Of a stretch of 64,000 nt of DNA, positions 34,332-48,999 are shown in pieces (within the stretch, counting starts at the first letter, position 1; the number at the start of each line of letters is the position of its first letter). Source of the DNA: Phallusia mammillata (Eukaryota > Chordata > Ascidiacea > Phlebobranchia > Ascidiidae); the NCBI GenBank assembly GCA_003260075.1, contig QLIY01000101.1, positions 82,380 to 146,379 on the forward strand, in the 5' to 3' direction. Position numbers and translations under genes: made by a program. The notes beneath the pieces are model-generated. The model saw nothing but the letters and a program-made list of their open reading frames with translations, was not told the origin of the DNA and searched no databases.

Positions 34332-37300
34332 TCACGTCGGGATTAATTGGTCTGAAGACTCAGAAGGCTGTTTCGTTTTTTCCGGTTCGCAACCCGAGTC
34401 GCAATCACTCGATCGGTGGTCACTCAGTGGTACTTTTAACTCGTCGCTTCGCTCTGGCACTGAGGGTAAAAAGGCCGACTCAGAGGCGTATGAGTTGCCC
34501 GACGAACCGCTACCAGTTTCGAAATGACATTTTGGCATGTCAGAACCCGAGTAGCGGTATCCATAGGACGGTCTTCGCAGTCCACCGTTATTGTTATTGC
34601 TGCTGCACACCGGACTACGGCCGTTTTGTACAGGAGAACGCCTTGATTTGACGCTTGATGTGCTCATGCGGCTTGCTCGTCGCCGTTCCCCGTTGAACAA
34701 TAAGTTTGTGAGCTGAAAGATGCTCGATTCGCGAACGCTTGATCTTGCACTGGCCGTCGGTGTGTAGGAAACTGATAGCGAGGCCCGGCTGGTCTGTCGG
34801 TAACCTTCGTATACAAAGAATACAATTGGATTTAATTTATTTCATGCACCACCACACCTTGTATTTCATAAAAAGTTTGATATTTCTGGTTCACATGTTT
34901 TAGTCATGTAAAGGCATGTCACATTTTGACCACGTTTCTGTCTTTTTTTTCAAGAAGGTTTAAACAAACGAGTTTGGCTTGCCATATTGTTAACTTATCT
35001 TGAGCGGTAGCTATAATTAAATGTTTTGGTTACTGGCCCCATCGACTTCAACATATGTTGTTATTATTGCGCTTACTCCAACGTAATTTAGCTAGCGGCT
35101 ACTATGCTTAATTTTAGCTAGCGTGCGATCGGAACTCTGTTCCCACCCGTATTAAGTTGACATGCTGACGGCTATATCCCTTGAGCTTTTGTGTCCGGTA
35201 GTTTTGCATACTTAGTAAACGTTTAACGAATTTATTGCCGAAGTTGACGCAACTTTGCTCGCATTGAGATTAAATTACTTTGAAGTTAAATAAAAAATAG
35301 TCCAAGTTTATGTGTAGCCGTCGTCGAGCTGCACCCAGAGTTCGTACTATTCGAAAACTCGAAAAAGATTTCCATTCTGAAACACCATGTCGACTTTGGC
35401 CACTGATAAAGTTTTCTACGAAAATCTGCATTTCTAAGAATTCTGGTGTGGCGCCATTTGGTGAGATATTCTGATGAATGCGAGTCCAGCTTTTCAACTA
35501 ACAATGGTCCGTTCGGGCTCCGTTCAAATAAGCCGCGAAACTTAATGAACAAAAAAAGCCAGGCGCCCTTACCGTCTCTGCAAAGTCCACAGTGCAGAAT
35601 TCGCTTAAAAGCCCGTCGAAACTCTTTACTGTGGCTGTAGATAATGGGATTGAAGAAGCTGTTTACGTAGCCAAGCCAGTTAAATCCCAAAAATACGTCT
35701 TTGGGCACACAGTCGTCGCAAAACACCTGCAAAAAAGCGATCGATTTTGGATTATCGACTGTGTTTGTAGTTTGCCACTGATGAAGATCAGAATGGTGTT
35801 GAAATTGTGGCTATAAGTTACCAGGGTCTATCTTGAAACACTTTCTTTGTGGTGCAAATGCTAGGAGTTGTAGGTATTGTATTGACACCATGTCAACTTA
35901 TATTTCAGCATTTTTTTAGTTTATGCAAAGTTATGTATCTTTGTTAAAAAACATTACAGCCACGTAGCGAATGTTTTTTTTGTTAAATATGAACAAACAC
36001 TTCACTTTATTTAATACCTAAAAACTATTATTGACAAAATGCGCCAATCAAAACGAGGTACACTTTGGAAAAACTTACTTTAATAACACAAAGTAATCAC
36101 CGACTGCCTGACTGAATACATTGTTTTTGTCAGGCATATTTCAAAAACTTTTTGTTTTGCTCTGTCGGCAATGGTATATAACTGACAGACTGGTGCCTAA
36201 ATTTTCACTGTAACTTCTTTGCACAAAGAAACCCTTACCGACAAAACGTTGATAATGAAAAATGGCAACCAGCATATGACGAAAGTGCCCATGATGATCC
36301 CCATAGTGAAGATAGCTCTGTATTCTCCCCTTCCCCACAGCATGCTTCGTGTTCCGGGCATCGAAGCTCGACGGTAAACCCCCTCTCTATTTCGGATCTT
36401 TGAACGTTTCTGTATTGCGACTGTACCAAAAACAAGCGAAAATTACTATCCGTCTGTGGGAAGATAACTTCATAAAATGCTTTGAACTAATCACAATCAA
36501 TAAAATAAAACCTTTATATTTTAGTGGAAAAAACAAAAAATTTGTTTTAAATTTTCAACAGCTACAACCTTTTTCACGTTACACACTTAACCTAACGAAG
36601 TTATTGTGGTGTGAAAACCACAATACCCTATTATGTGCTAAATTCTTGCAGTACATTCGCTTTAACCCTTTACGAAGTTCAGAATAACAAGGTTTTCTAC
36701 CAATCTAATCCTGCAAAACGAATCCCACTTACTTTTAAATACGATGCTGTATGCGATGACCATTACAATTAGCGGAATGTAGAAGGATATACAAGACGAC
36801 ACGACTCCGTACGTTGGATTGGTTCGGAACTCACAGCATTCAGGATCCTCGTAACACTTTACATCGCAAGGCTTTTCCGACTTCCACCACCCGAGATGTA
36901 TTGGAATAAACGCTGTCGCTGCCGAAATGATCCAAACTGCTCCTATGATACATCGTGCCCTCGGCCGAGTCATTCTCAATGAATACTGGAAGGGCATTGT
37001 GATAGCCACGTAACGGTCAAGAGAAATAATGCAGAGGGTTCCAATGCTTGCTGTAACGCTGAGGACGTCTACGGAAGTCCAAATGTCACAGAAAAAGTGA
37101 CCAAGAAGCCAGCGATGTCCTATTACATCGTGAGCACCGATCGGAAGCACAAATCCACCCATGATTAAGTCCGCTACTGCGAGACTAAGGATAAACATGT
37201 TCGGTATGGTCTGTAGCTTACGGAATATCATCACAGATGCGAAGACCATTAGGTTACCAACAATGGTCACGAACGATACGATGCCGATAATCAAGGAGAG

Positions 37301-37483
37301 TACAATGTTCATTACAACCATCGCACCATCATCGGTAACCGGCTGCGCACTTTCTTCAATAGCGTCACCACAGATGTCTACAGCAGCCCTTGCAGTTTCA
37401 TTTATAATGCTTCCAAATGAAGTTGTTCCTTCTGCATACGCCGTTGCAGCAATGCCAAGTACAATGCAAAATACAGCTTCCAT
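34332..37483 (-). CDS. Beta-adrenergic-like aminergic G protein-coupled receptor
   Basis: A class A GPCR, predicted plasma membrane receptor for a catecholamine or related amine. Exons on the minus strand: 37483-36733, 36420-36239, 35726-35573 and 34804-34332. They sum to 1560 nt (519 residues) with all phases matching. The start is ATG 37483 (good context, followed by a hydrophobic possible signal peptide, [17 protein letters not shown]). Seven-helix signatures: GNLMVFASV (TM1), LSLAVADL (TM2), [13 protein letters not shown] with the amine-binding Asp and LDRY (TM3), [10 protein letters not shown] (loop 2, as in beta-adrenergic receptors), [10 protein letters not shown] with three serines (TM5), [15 protein letters not shown] (TM6), [16 protein letters not shown] (TM7). 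Loop 3 is only about 35-40 residues. The C-terminal tail is long and rich in Ser and Arg. TM3 and loop 2 favour beta-adrenergic, but a dopamine D1-like or octopamine-like receptor is possible. Confidence 0.95.
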
Positions 37484-40400
37484 TTCGTACAATCTTACTA
37501 GCTTAAGTAGCAATAGAGTCAAGTTGAGGATAAGCGGTTCTTGAAGCAGTCTGGCTCCTTGAGGTAGTGACAGTACGGTGACAGGCAAGGGTCTGTTAAG
37601 AGATCGACAAGTGCTCTGCCTACCGCTGCGGAGATAAGGCTACGACGGCTGTTGAATCAGCAGCAAGTGGTGTATTGGATTCGTGTTAAGTTACACGGGC
37701 ATTTTTTATCAATGCGCTGCAAAGGCGCCGACAAACCAACATAGGTTTGTGTGTGTGTATCTAAACCACTGTAGAAATAGAAAATGTTTGATTATTCACA
37801 CGTAAATTTAAGAATAATCAATTCCTGGTAGAGTCCACATGCAAAATCTCCATTACCGATGGTTATCACTAAATCTGCGATGTCGATTGAGTTTAATAAC
37901 GTCGGGAGACCGAATATTTCACACAACTAACTCAACACAAAAAATTACAAAAGTATCCTAGTCTGAAAACCCTTTAAATTTTCGACCTCTTGGCATTTGA
38001 AGTATGACATTGGCTTCTGATCAACACCAAATTAAAATTTGGTAACTCTATTGATAGTTACAAATATGTGGCGTTTGTAGCAACAAAGCACACCCACTTG
38101 TATCTGATGGCTGTTGTGCTAACTGTGGTTTCTGAACGCCACATTAGTAGCTGCCGACTTTATCAATCGATACCATCACTCGTGTCTCATTTGTACATTG
38201 TACTACTGTTTTACTCGATAGCCGAACAGGCAATATACTAGAGATCAGATGATTCCAAATGTAGGAATGCAGAAAAGCTAAAACTATGACTTCCAAACAT
38301 AGCTCTCAAGTTTTCAACACAAAAACTAAGTCTCAAAAACATGTTTTCAACCTTTTTAGTTTAAAACATATTTTTTCGACAACGTGTGTCCTCACATTCT
38401 CATTGTGACGTATCGTTGACGTAGCACTGTTTTTGACTACACGTGCTTTACATTTGTTCCACGGCTTATCGTGACAAAGTTATTATTCCAGGTGCAGAAC
38501 GCTGCAACCTTTTTTAGCCTGAGCTTCTTGTTCAACCTGGCAAAGCCTACGCCACTACACCGAACAGCTTTCAAGGGGTTGTTTTCATTGACGTCTATTG
38601 TTACTCTAATGCCGTGTTGTGATAGAAAGCTCTGGCCTTCTGCTTTGGCGAGCCTCATTCGCCGTGTGCCTTTCCTTTGGCTGTTCAATTAAGAAATTAC
38701 CAGTGTGACGCGGTGGTCTAACGATCGGTTTTGAGGCTACGTCGCCTATCAAATGGGCAACGGCAAGTCATTGTTTCGTCTGTCAATAAAAAAATAACCA
38801 AACTCTGCTTAACACACTTATAAAGGTCTTTAAAATACCAACAAAATTTTTAGCTCTTCCGGCAGTTTTTTATTTTAATATGCCAACGTTTCGATGTCCC
38901 ATACGAAACACCTTCAAATACCCTTGATTGCAAACCTTTAACTGTATATACTTATTTGATGACACTTTCAGTATGAATTACCGACAAGACATTTATAGTT
39001 ACTCTGTTAACTGAGAAATTGTATGTACAGTGTACAATTCGAAATTCTATGGTAATATTTTTTGTTGTGCCTGACATTTGGGCGAACAATCATATTGTTT
39101 ATTTGCCTATCCGACTGTGGCTACTGTTGACTTAAGGGTTGTATGTTCGACAACAACAGTGACATTGAATTCGTAGAAGGTATTGTTTTCAGTCTGTCTG
39201 CCTCAATAATGTCGTTGCTTCTGTTAAACCTTCACGCATTCCTGCTTTACATGTTAGAATACCATGTTTGTTAAACGTAGCACGAATTAGGGATCAATGT
39301 TATGCAACACAATCAATCAACACAGTGCCACACCGCTTATGATTCTTTACAGCTGGGTATGTTTTTAAACTTATTCTAGCTGAAAACTATTTTGTCAGTT
39401 GTTTTCTAGCTTACAATACATCTCACTTCCCTTTGCGCTCTACACGAATCTATACTAAACTAAAGCCGTGCTCTCTTTGACTTCAAATTGCGTTGCCTCA
39501 CTTATATCCATTCTCTACGTTCAAGAGATCAAGGCACATACATCAACTCGCGACAGTTATACAACATTGTCGCCATCGCGGCGGCTTAAGCTTTTAATCC
39601 CTGGGTTAAACAAACCGGAATTGACCGCCGGGGGAGCTACGAGCTGTGAGGTTTGCAAGGGCTGTTGGTTGTAGGCAATTTCGGTTGTGGCTAGGAACCC
39701 GTGTGATTATTATTCAAGTGTTGTGTGTTACCGCACACAACCAACACGTCCAAAAAAGGCTATGTTTTTGGAACGATACAGAGGCGCATGTCAAGATTAT
39801 ACAGCAAGACCGCGTTGTGGTCTCGCTGTTGGTGGTTCAAATCCGGTCTCGCCTATGTTTTTGCGCGTGAACTTGAACGACATTACAACTCCAAACTTAT
39901 CAGGCAAAGTTGCCAAGTACATGAAATAAACAAAATCTTTCACTATGCGCATATATGGAACTGTTCTTTTGCCCTCCAATGATACCAAAACAAACAACTT
40001 GTCTGAGACGTTTTCATAACACCTCCACCGGGTGAAATGCGCTTCCTAAATCGATTGTAATTCGCAACACCCAATCGTACGTAACCTTTTTGCAAGTTTT
40101 GTAGCAAATCGCTGTTAAAGTTTACAATTTTTTAACTTTGTAACAATCTGTTGCTAAGCTTGTTAATGCACTTGTGTTGTCAAGTTGGTATAGGATCGAC
40201 TTTCTCATTTCGTAGGCTGAACTGTGACCCCCAAATTATGCTAATACCAAAAAGCTTAACATTCCTTAATCCAAACCAGCAAGTTGTTTTTACCGGTGCT
40301 CTTCACAAATTCCACCATCTGCATTCTTTCACCAGCTGTTGCCATTATTCTTTGAAATATAAAGTTGCTTAGAGCTGAGCCTCCAATGCTACTAACTCAC

Positions 40401-43400
40401 CAGCTTGCAGGCAAAGATCAAAACACCTTGCTAACCAACCGATAAACAGATAAAATTCCCATACCCTTTGGTATGCGTCATAGTCTGCAGACTCGGCTGT
40501 TAGCTCGTCGTCGCCTTAACCTTGTGGGAATTCTAATTAGGTTCATAGTTCCAGGATTACTCCCCGCACGAGTTAAGTAGAAATGAGCTTTGTTGTGGAT
40601 CAACTCTGGCATACTTGATGCAAATTCACACTACCTGAAAGGTCGTGCTTGCAAAATTGGTGCAAACAGTACACTGCATATTGCATTTAACTTTGTTGTT
40701 TCTCCAAATCAAATGTACCTTTCGGTCAACTAAGCCTACTCTGATGTCTTCTGAACTATACAACGCGTATATTTCCTTAGATACTGATTATATCACGTTC
40801 GCTTAGCAGAAGCATGGGGTTGTTTATACTCCTTGAGGTGAGAGTAAAATGACAAGGGGTTCTGTTGAAACGTTTGGTTAACGAAGCATGTCGTGTTCAC
40901 CCTAACGGGGAAATTTGACACGTTAAAAATCCTGTGTCCTATAAACTTGCACTTTAAACAGTAGTTCCCTGCTTGGGGTTCGCGGAGCCCCAAGGGTTCC
41001 TTGAGATGGTACTGAGTGTCAGTAAGTGCAAACATGTTAAACGAGAGTCAATATTATAAGCAGTATGTAACTACAAAATATTTTGAAACCACTGCTTCAA
41101 ACGTTAACTGTGTTACTTTTATATGTTTATCCATGCCTGAAATACAGCGAACCTACTGTTTACGCGGACACATGCGTTGGTCGTGCCAAAAATCACACCT
41201 AATAATACATTAGCAGTTGCGATTTCCACGTTCACTCCTATTACCGACACCTTTGCGTTCTCGTACCTCAAGCAGGCCATACCCGTAACATCAAACCCAC
41301 ACATTGTCTATGAACCGCAGCGCTTGTATGCAAGGCGTGACCATTGCTGGCAAATGAAAGTCAACAATCGAGGTACGTTACAGCCACCTCGAGCGCTACG
41401 GAACTTCGGCGGTTAACTATCGTACAAATGCATTTGCCATTTACATGCATTCAGAATGTCACGTGTGTGTTATTCGGCTCATTGACAATTGTTTTGTAAA
41501 TACGCCACGAGTAATTTGAAAAACCCAGTAATAAATTGGTTGACTGCTATTAGCATGTAACTGGCGACTTCATGTACATTTTTAGTTGACTATATTTGGG
41601 TCTTAGTATTTCATAAAGAGAAAGTGTGTTATGGTGAAACCTTGAGATGATGCATAAGCAAGCCCATGCAAAACACATAAACGTCGGATTTTGACAGTTA
41701 GTTTGTGTGTGTGTGTGTGTTTTTTTAAAAGCCAACCACTGGCGCCTAAACGTATTACTAAATACAGAATCCCAAAACCAGCAAGGTTTTCTACCTTTCG
41801 TAGCTCATTTTCTGTAACTCAAGCGATATGCACAGTCGCTTGTTTGTCGATAACTTATGTATTTAAAGTTGCCTTTCAATCGTATTTACAACACTCAGCA
41901 GGGTAAGGTTTTTGCGAACCGCCGTCTTTCAACATAGCGCCAGGGTATTATGGTTTTCATGGTGTTTTGGTATCAACCATTGCGCTGGTATTTACGGCTC
42001 TATTCAGAATCAAGGTGCCAATTGACCGGTTTGCTCTGACGTAACACCAGCCTGTGCGGTCAAATTGGAATTAGGAATCTGATATACCCCTTTGCAATAG
42101 CTTGTTACATCTGTGCATTGGGGTTTAACATAACTACTTTAAACTACGCATTGGTGTTAATGCAAACTGCGCAGGTTGTACAGCTTGGCGTTTAGAACTA
42201 TTTGGTTTATAGTATAAGCTGTAAGTTAGGAACATTTAGGCGTTGAAAATTTGATACACGGTTTTCGGTATTTTAAATTTTGAAATTGTATCTTCGGTGC
42301 GAGGTTTGAAAGGATTACTTTATCCTAACGGAACTAAATATAATTGTTTGTCATTAAATATTTATTCACATCTTGTAAGAACCATGTCGCTTTTTAAAAT
42401 TTTGTCGTCGACGGAAATATCATGTAAAAACATTTTTTACCGCTTTTTTATGTAAAATAATAAATACGTGGAGACTTTGCAACTTTAGACGAAACAAAAA
42501 TATCATCTTTTTAACTTTCTTTAAACTGCTTCGGTTAATGGTGAAATGTTAGTGGTAGTGATTGCATCTACGCCACTCTAACAGTTGTTCCGTTGAATCA
42601 AATCGTACAGAATGTTTTGATCCCACATAACAGAAATGCTTAGAAAATAACTGATAAGCTAGCATGGCTAAAGGCATTCACGCAAGCCGCGGTTCGTCGA
42701 AATATTACACCCACAAAGCAAAACCTATCAATTCATGTCACCTTTTTCCATTTACGTCCAAAAACATCAGTCAAGATTATTGGTTTTGAAGTATTGTTTG
42801 CAGGTAGTATTGCGGTAATTAAGCGGACAGGTGATCAATCAATATCACTGATAAAGTATTTTAGTGGAAAAATTTACTGATAAATTACTCTTTCAGAGTA
42901 TGAATAAATTGATCAATTTTTTAAACAAAGCACTTCCCTTATTTGGAACTTTACGAAATTACTTGTTGTTTTGCAATAGCGACTCAAAAAATCAATTTGT
43001 TTAATGTTTTCATTGCTTTTCTGTATAGCAGATTTTTTTATTGTTTCGCATATCAAAGTTAAATAAAAAGAAATTTGTTTCATTCGCAATTTTATTTTAT
43101 TATAAAAGAGCAAACAAAATCTATATAGCCTACTACTTTAGTAAAAATAGTATTGTAAAAAGTAAAATTAGTATTAGATAGTATTGTGAAAAAGTCCCCT
43201 TTGAGCATAGTATAGTACGTATATTTGTCATCGATAAATAACAACGCGTGCAAGGCACTCGATATCCAGCCATGGTGCGCTTTTTAAACATTATTATCAT
43301 CGTTCCGAATGCCGCACTGTTGTAGATTCGAAACGACATGCTGAATATAGACCTTATGTCAAAAAGATCAGAAGTCCCGAACTTTAACAACTAGGATTTG

Positions 43401-44090
43401 TACTTTAAAAACTTACCACAACAAACTGTCCACAAACATTAAACGACGTATTTTACTGAATACACAACATTTTTACGGTCGTGCTAGGCCAAACAGCAAA
43501 TAGAGCAGCAACAATAGAGGGACTCCGACATTGAGAAAACTTTCATTTATCCGCCGCCAACCTAATGTCAAAAGCCGGCCCAGTTTTTAGCACGCACCCA
43601 TCGGCTACACAAACAACCGCCCAGACATTGGATTGACTAAACGCGAAGTTGTCATCTGTTTTAGTGGCACGACTTATCACTGTCTTTCACGCAAAACAAC
43701 TTATAATCCAATGTAACACAGTTGCCAAGCCAACCTCACCAACTAACAGTAAATCTAATTACAGCGGGCGATTTAAGAGACCTGAAGCTAATATTGACTT
43801 TAGTGAAGAGCGTAGCCTTTTTCCCCTTCATGTCTCTCTACATATTTTTGAACCTGTAAAAGCATCGACATTTCGTCATGAAGAAGGCAATGTCACACTA
43901 CAATGAATGTTATAAAAAGGTTGAACACATTACGAACTAAAACTTTTCTAAAAACAAACTACTAAAAACTGATTTGGCCAATGTATTTTTGTGTTGTTGC
44001 TTAAAACCCTAATCTCGCCATATACATTTACATTCGTACGAGTTTAAATAGAATAATTGGTTTAAATAGGTCGAAATTTTCTGCTGCTTT
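37484..44090. other. Gene-poor region right of the GPCR
   Basis: No gene recognised. Short ORFs are present, the most protein-like being minus 38437-38676 (MRLAKAEGQSFLSQHG), but it shows no family similarity or splice context. Other items are a hAT-like fragment at about 40957-41094 ('cagtagttccctgcttgggg'), tRNA-like B-box text near 39835 ('ggtggttcaaatccgg') and a short GT microsatellite at 41702. It includes the GPCR 5' UTR and promoter. Confidence 0.4.
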
Positions 44091-44148
44091 TTTAATCCGC
44101 TTTAAACTTTAATAAATCAATAAGACACGGTTGTTTTTGTTCATGGCT

Positions 44149-44226
<78 letters not shown>

Positions 44227-44746
44227 CATGAATCTGACAGCTAACAAAACACCCCCCCCCCCTAAAAAAAACTTTTTTAAATCTATGATCGAGCAACCTG
44301 GTTTAAACTGCATTGTGGATCTTATGCTTACTGTTCTGCGCATGTTTTGGTTAGTACTTACTGTTAAAAGCGATATTCTCAAGCTCTAACTATACGCTGC
44401 ATTACACACCACTGTGCAAAAAAGCTTTGCTGCGTTTGTGCGTTTTCTTGTTTACAATCTCCAAGAAGTCGGAATGGCAAACAGCTTTCTACAGTAGACA
44501 AAGTGTACATTTCATGTTGTTCACAGCATACAGATATCATATTGCGTCGTATTGTATTGGATTTCAGTTCAAACCTTTTGTTAGCCACGGGACCTTACGT
44601 TGGAGCATATACATGTATACGTTCCCATGTTTCCCGCCCTATAGGCGTATGTGAAGAGGTTTTGTGACGTAGGATTTGATTTGGTGACGTCATTAACTAA
44701 AAACGCGCTAACGACTTTACACGTGTATGTTGCAATCTAGAATGAT

Positions 44747-44945
44747 GTTTTGGTTTAAATTTTAAATTGTTTTAAAACACATTCTATAGCCAGTTTTGTT
44801 TTCGCTTAGCGTGGTTTGACGAAACGTAGTCAACGTACTATCCCCCCCCCCCGTTTTGGTTTAAATTTTAAATTGTTTTAAAACACATTCTATAGCCAGT
44901 GTTGTTTTCGCTCAGCGTGGTTTGACGAAACGTATAGTCAACGTA
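44747..44945 (+). repeat. Overlap duplication around C run 44842-44852
   Basis: 'gttttggtttaaattttaaa' at 44747 and again at 44853. About 95 bases are shared, with SNPs ('ccagttttg' against 'ccagtgttg'). It is noncoding. Confidence 0.75.
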
Positions 44946-47900
44946 ACTGTTGCTGACATTTGTTGTTGTTATTTAATTTCATGTTGTCATATAGGGTTTA
45001 AATCAGTGATTCTTAACCTGTTTCTTAACGAAATTTACCACAAACGGGAAATTATGTACATGCAGAGGGAAAATTGTGTAAGTATCTAAATTGGTGTCGT
45101 GTTTTAGTTTAATATATAAAGTCATAAATCCGATTATTTAGTCACAAGGTTAACTATTTTTAATCGAATAAAGACTTCATTCATAATGTGAGGCACAAAA
45201 CATCATCATAAATATAACTAGAGGGAAAATCGAACTTACTGACTTTAAGTACTCCAAAAATGTTAAAAACCGATGGTTTAAATGTTTAAGAGCGAAATGG
45301 GCTTTTATACTTTTAATGACTTTGTATTAAATCAGAATGTCAACTGAAATTGCCGATAGAATAGAAATGACATAGCAATATTGCAAGATCACAAAAGCTT
45401 ATGTTTTCAAAAGAAAATGTGAATTTTTTTGTCCTTATTTTAACGGGGTTGTGTGCAACCAGTGCCACCGTTCGCCAGTATACCCACATCCTATTGTGCA
45501 GAATCTGGTGCTTGATGTATCTTGGCGGTTTAAGACAATTTGTAACAAAGAAACACACCCTATTTTTTAAACTACCCGCATTTGCGGTTTCTTGCAGCAC
45601 ATATAAATGTGAGCAAATATCTCGCGGCTTGATGTAACCGCTTTTGTGGTCTGGAGCCTGAATCTACTAAATGTCGCATTTTGCCTACGGTTTTGTGACC
45701 CGCGGACTTCGTTGCTAATAAGCCTTGCAAATGACATTTGTGGTCTGTTTTGATTTTTCTGCAACCCAAACTAAGGCTGTCAGATCTGACCCTTTTGGAT
45801 CTGGCTTAATTCAAAGCTCCCTTAGATAAAAGACGCCGATTTTTTGCTTTGAGGACCCTTGGTTACGGGTTAGGAACAAACAGAGTAAAACAGATTTTCG
45901 AAGGGTTGTTTTTAGTAAACAAAACGCGCCTTGAAATAAATAATGCGTTCACCCCTTTTCATTGGTGGTTTTACGTGGAACTCACGTTATTTTGTTCTTC
46001 TAAAGGGGAAGCAAGTGAACGCGAAATAGGACGCAGCCTAAAATTGCCTGGAACCTTTTAAAATAATATCTGTTAGGTAAAATTGATTTTTTAATACCCT
46101 GGAAATGTTGGCAATACAACTCATTTGCTTACTTCATATTTTCTACTACAATCAAAAGACTTCTAAAAACGCTACTTTTGATACTGATATATTCATTAAA
46201 AAACGGGTACGAGCTTCGTGACTTCTACAATAGGTTGTACATGTGAATGTTTTGGGTTGCAAGCAGTTAACTGCTTGAAAATGTAGATCGAAACCAATAG
46301 GATTTCGCTTAGACTTGTTAAATGTGAACCGCAGAACGTTAAGACCCAGATTAGAATTGTTTGATAACGGAAAGTTTTTTTGTTTTTGTGGCTTTGATTC
46401 CTACATTTGTTTGTGTTTTTGTTTGAAGAGAATACGAAATTGTCATGTGCGTGAAACGCGCCTGTTTGTGGGTTCATAGCTGTACTTGATTAGGCTTTTT
46501 TGTTACAACTTCTTCACATGGGTTTAAAAGTCTTCTTATTTAATTTTTTAAAGGCTCTAGTTTCAATAAATTACACTCCTTTTGTAGTTTAAACAACTTT
46601 TGGGGACAACTAAAAAAATTACCAAGAAAAGCTCTATGTTATTCCTAATTTGGTATTTAGTTGCACACAAAAGTACCAAATTGAATATCGATTTTGCAAG
46701 TTTATTGAGCGAATTTGTGTTAGTTTGACCCGGGGTTAAAAGATTAGGACAAAAGTCTTCCTGTTATGCAAAGTCAGCATTCAACCCTGTCAATTTCGCT
46801 TACCTTTCTGCGAATATGAGTTGACTGGGCCTGTCAATCTCGACAATTTGCTGCCTGCGTCGACTTTTATTAGCTATGCTGGATTTTGTTACCAGAACAA
46901 CAGCAGTTTGGGCCGCACTGGCAAATCGAAAGGGCAGCATAAGTTAAGAAATGTCACAGAAAACCTCAAGTTTACAAATTTGTGGGCTTAAAGTTAACTT
47001 CTTGATTTTTATCCAACAAAATATAGGTAGATAAAAGGTGGCTACTATACGAACATAGTTTGTTTTTACTGCTGTTTTTTTTAATTTTTGCTGTTCTGCA
47101 TATTAAGACTGGACTACTGCAGTGTTAGGCCAAAGACTGTGTTCTGCACAACATATTATCTTGTGGTAACGACAAATTTCAATATACGCACTTCTAAAAA
47201 AGCAAACCACTTAACCGCGCACCTATATATATCTTATTTTTCAAAACTTGCATACACCAGTCACAACACTTTCAACACAGGTAAAAACAAGTAACAAACA
47301 CGCTAAGCGAGAGTCATTATGGCCTGCTCAGTTCAGGGTTAAACCACTTACGACGTTGGTGCACAAATCAATAGTATTTCCAATAGACGTAGAACAGTTT
47401 AAAGTTTATGCGCAACACTACAAGTTCAACCTTGGTATTTACCCCACGCAAAACAATGGAACATAATGATCACCCAATGGGATGTTGTTCCACGGTCTTG
47501 AACACGGGAGAAACTCCAGTGCCACTATCGGTTACGTTAATGAATTGCTCACTAGCGTCGTTTACGTAATTTGTCTGTTTCCGTTTCCGCAAAACAAACA
47601 GACGACTCTGCGTTTGAGGCAAAATTTTGGGACTCTACATCACTGGTGAAGATTTTGGCTATTTAGTAATGAGTTTAAAAATTACTAATGACCTTTTCCG
47701 CGTAATTTCAAACAAACACCTGGATAGTTTTACTCTGAAATGAGATGAGGCATCTCATTTAATGTGTATTAGATCAGTCATTATGAGATCAATTAGGGGA
47801 TGTTTCACATTTGTCGACTGTTTGCTTTTTATTGTGTCACTCACAAAGAACGTTGTTTTACTTCTGTCTAAACATTCAACACAGTTTTTTTTTTATTTTC

Positions 47901-48515
47901 AAAACAAGAAAAGCAATGAGTCCTAATCTATTTTTAGTATCTGTTGTCCTAATTCGTACCATAACCAAAGAAAATGATTATTAAACGTTAATAACAAACA
48001 ACCTTTTTAAACTAGATTCTACTGAAAACTGCGTTGATTCAATCTCTTACTTTCACTGGTTGCTGCTTTTCACTTTTAATAATTGACACTGACTGACTTT
48101 AATTAACTGGCAACGTTATGCGCGGCCGTCAGACCATCCGGACCAAGATCTATTTCATTTAAACTCAATTTAAGTCACCGGAACGTCTAAACAAATATCA
48201 CATGCCCTTTGGAGGTTATTTAAGCCCAACAAAACACGCATACAGGCCAGAGATAGGACCCAAGTCTGAAAAGACTGTAACATAATCACCCAATCTTGTA
48301 TGTGTTTCGTAGTAACGGCAATTTAATTCGCATTGCCAACTCCCGTGCGACATTAAAAACGCGGTTTGTATCACTAGAAGATGATTGCAACATTGATTAG
48401 GGATACGCTAGCCGGGGTCATAGAATTAGATTGCGACAATCATTAATACCAGATAATGTTGGTGGTCTAACAGTAGTGTGAGTAAACCAGCTATTAATGC
48501 ACCAATCTGCTACCC

Positions 48516-48724
48516 CAGTAGTTCCAAACCGGAAAGGAATTTTCTTTAATTTGTACATGTGGTTTGTAAATGGGCACTTTAGTCCTGGGAATGTAACATG
48601 TCTAGTTGATAAAAGACCTAATTTTAAATGATCAATGTATGGTTTAGTGTGGTCTATTAGGGAGGAATGAAAATGTTTTGCATTGTTAAGTGGGGAATTC
48701 GACGATAAAGTTTGGGAACCACTG
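48516..48724. mobile_element. hAT-type MITE, degenerate
   Basis: Starts 'cagtagttccaaaccgg' and ends 'aagtttgggaaccactg', with the inner segments 'acatgtggtttgtaaatg' and 'gggaggaatgaaaatgtttt' shared with 27914-28137. No exact target duplication was seen. Confidence 0.7.
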
Positions 48725-48999
48725 GGCCACACGAAAATCGCTGCCTGACTTTGATTGTACTTGTTCAAGCTGTTAAACCGAATGTGATATTCAACCGAAA
48801 AACCTACATTCGTGTACGTTAAGAGGCAAAAACACCAACACTGAAGAGCCCACTTAGGCGGTTCAATGTAATAACAACCGCACACGAACCTCTCACTTGT
48901 GGGATTTGTACTATATGTGTATGTGGAAGCCCAACACTTAATGTGAACTAACACTACAATTTTCTTTGCTACATAAAAAGCCTTCTCGTAATTTCTATT

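Noticed and set aside
37484..37588. N-terminal extension of the GPCR upstream of ATG 37483
   Set aside because: The extension begins with TTG, not ATG; the ATG at 37483 has good context and starts a plausible signal peptide.
38437..38688. Minus ORF with MRLAKAEGQSF
   Set aside because: Reads somewhat like protein, but has no recognisable family, no splice partners and no second supporting signal.
898..44224. CRISPR array, prophage or bacterial operon
   Set aside because: All genes are eukaryotic with introns; the repeats are tandem, inverted or assembly duplicates, with no regularly spaced short repeats and unique spacers.
44092..44382. Glycine-rich minus ORF
   Set aside because: Product of the C runs at 44151-44224 and 44252-44262.
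48418..48954. Minus-strand ORF of 178 residues, the longest ORF of the right half
   Set aside because: It runs through a hAT-type miniature element (48516-48724), has no recognisable domain and a composition typical of translated noncoding DNA.
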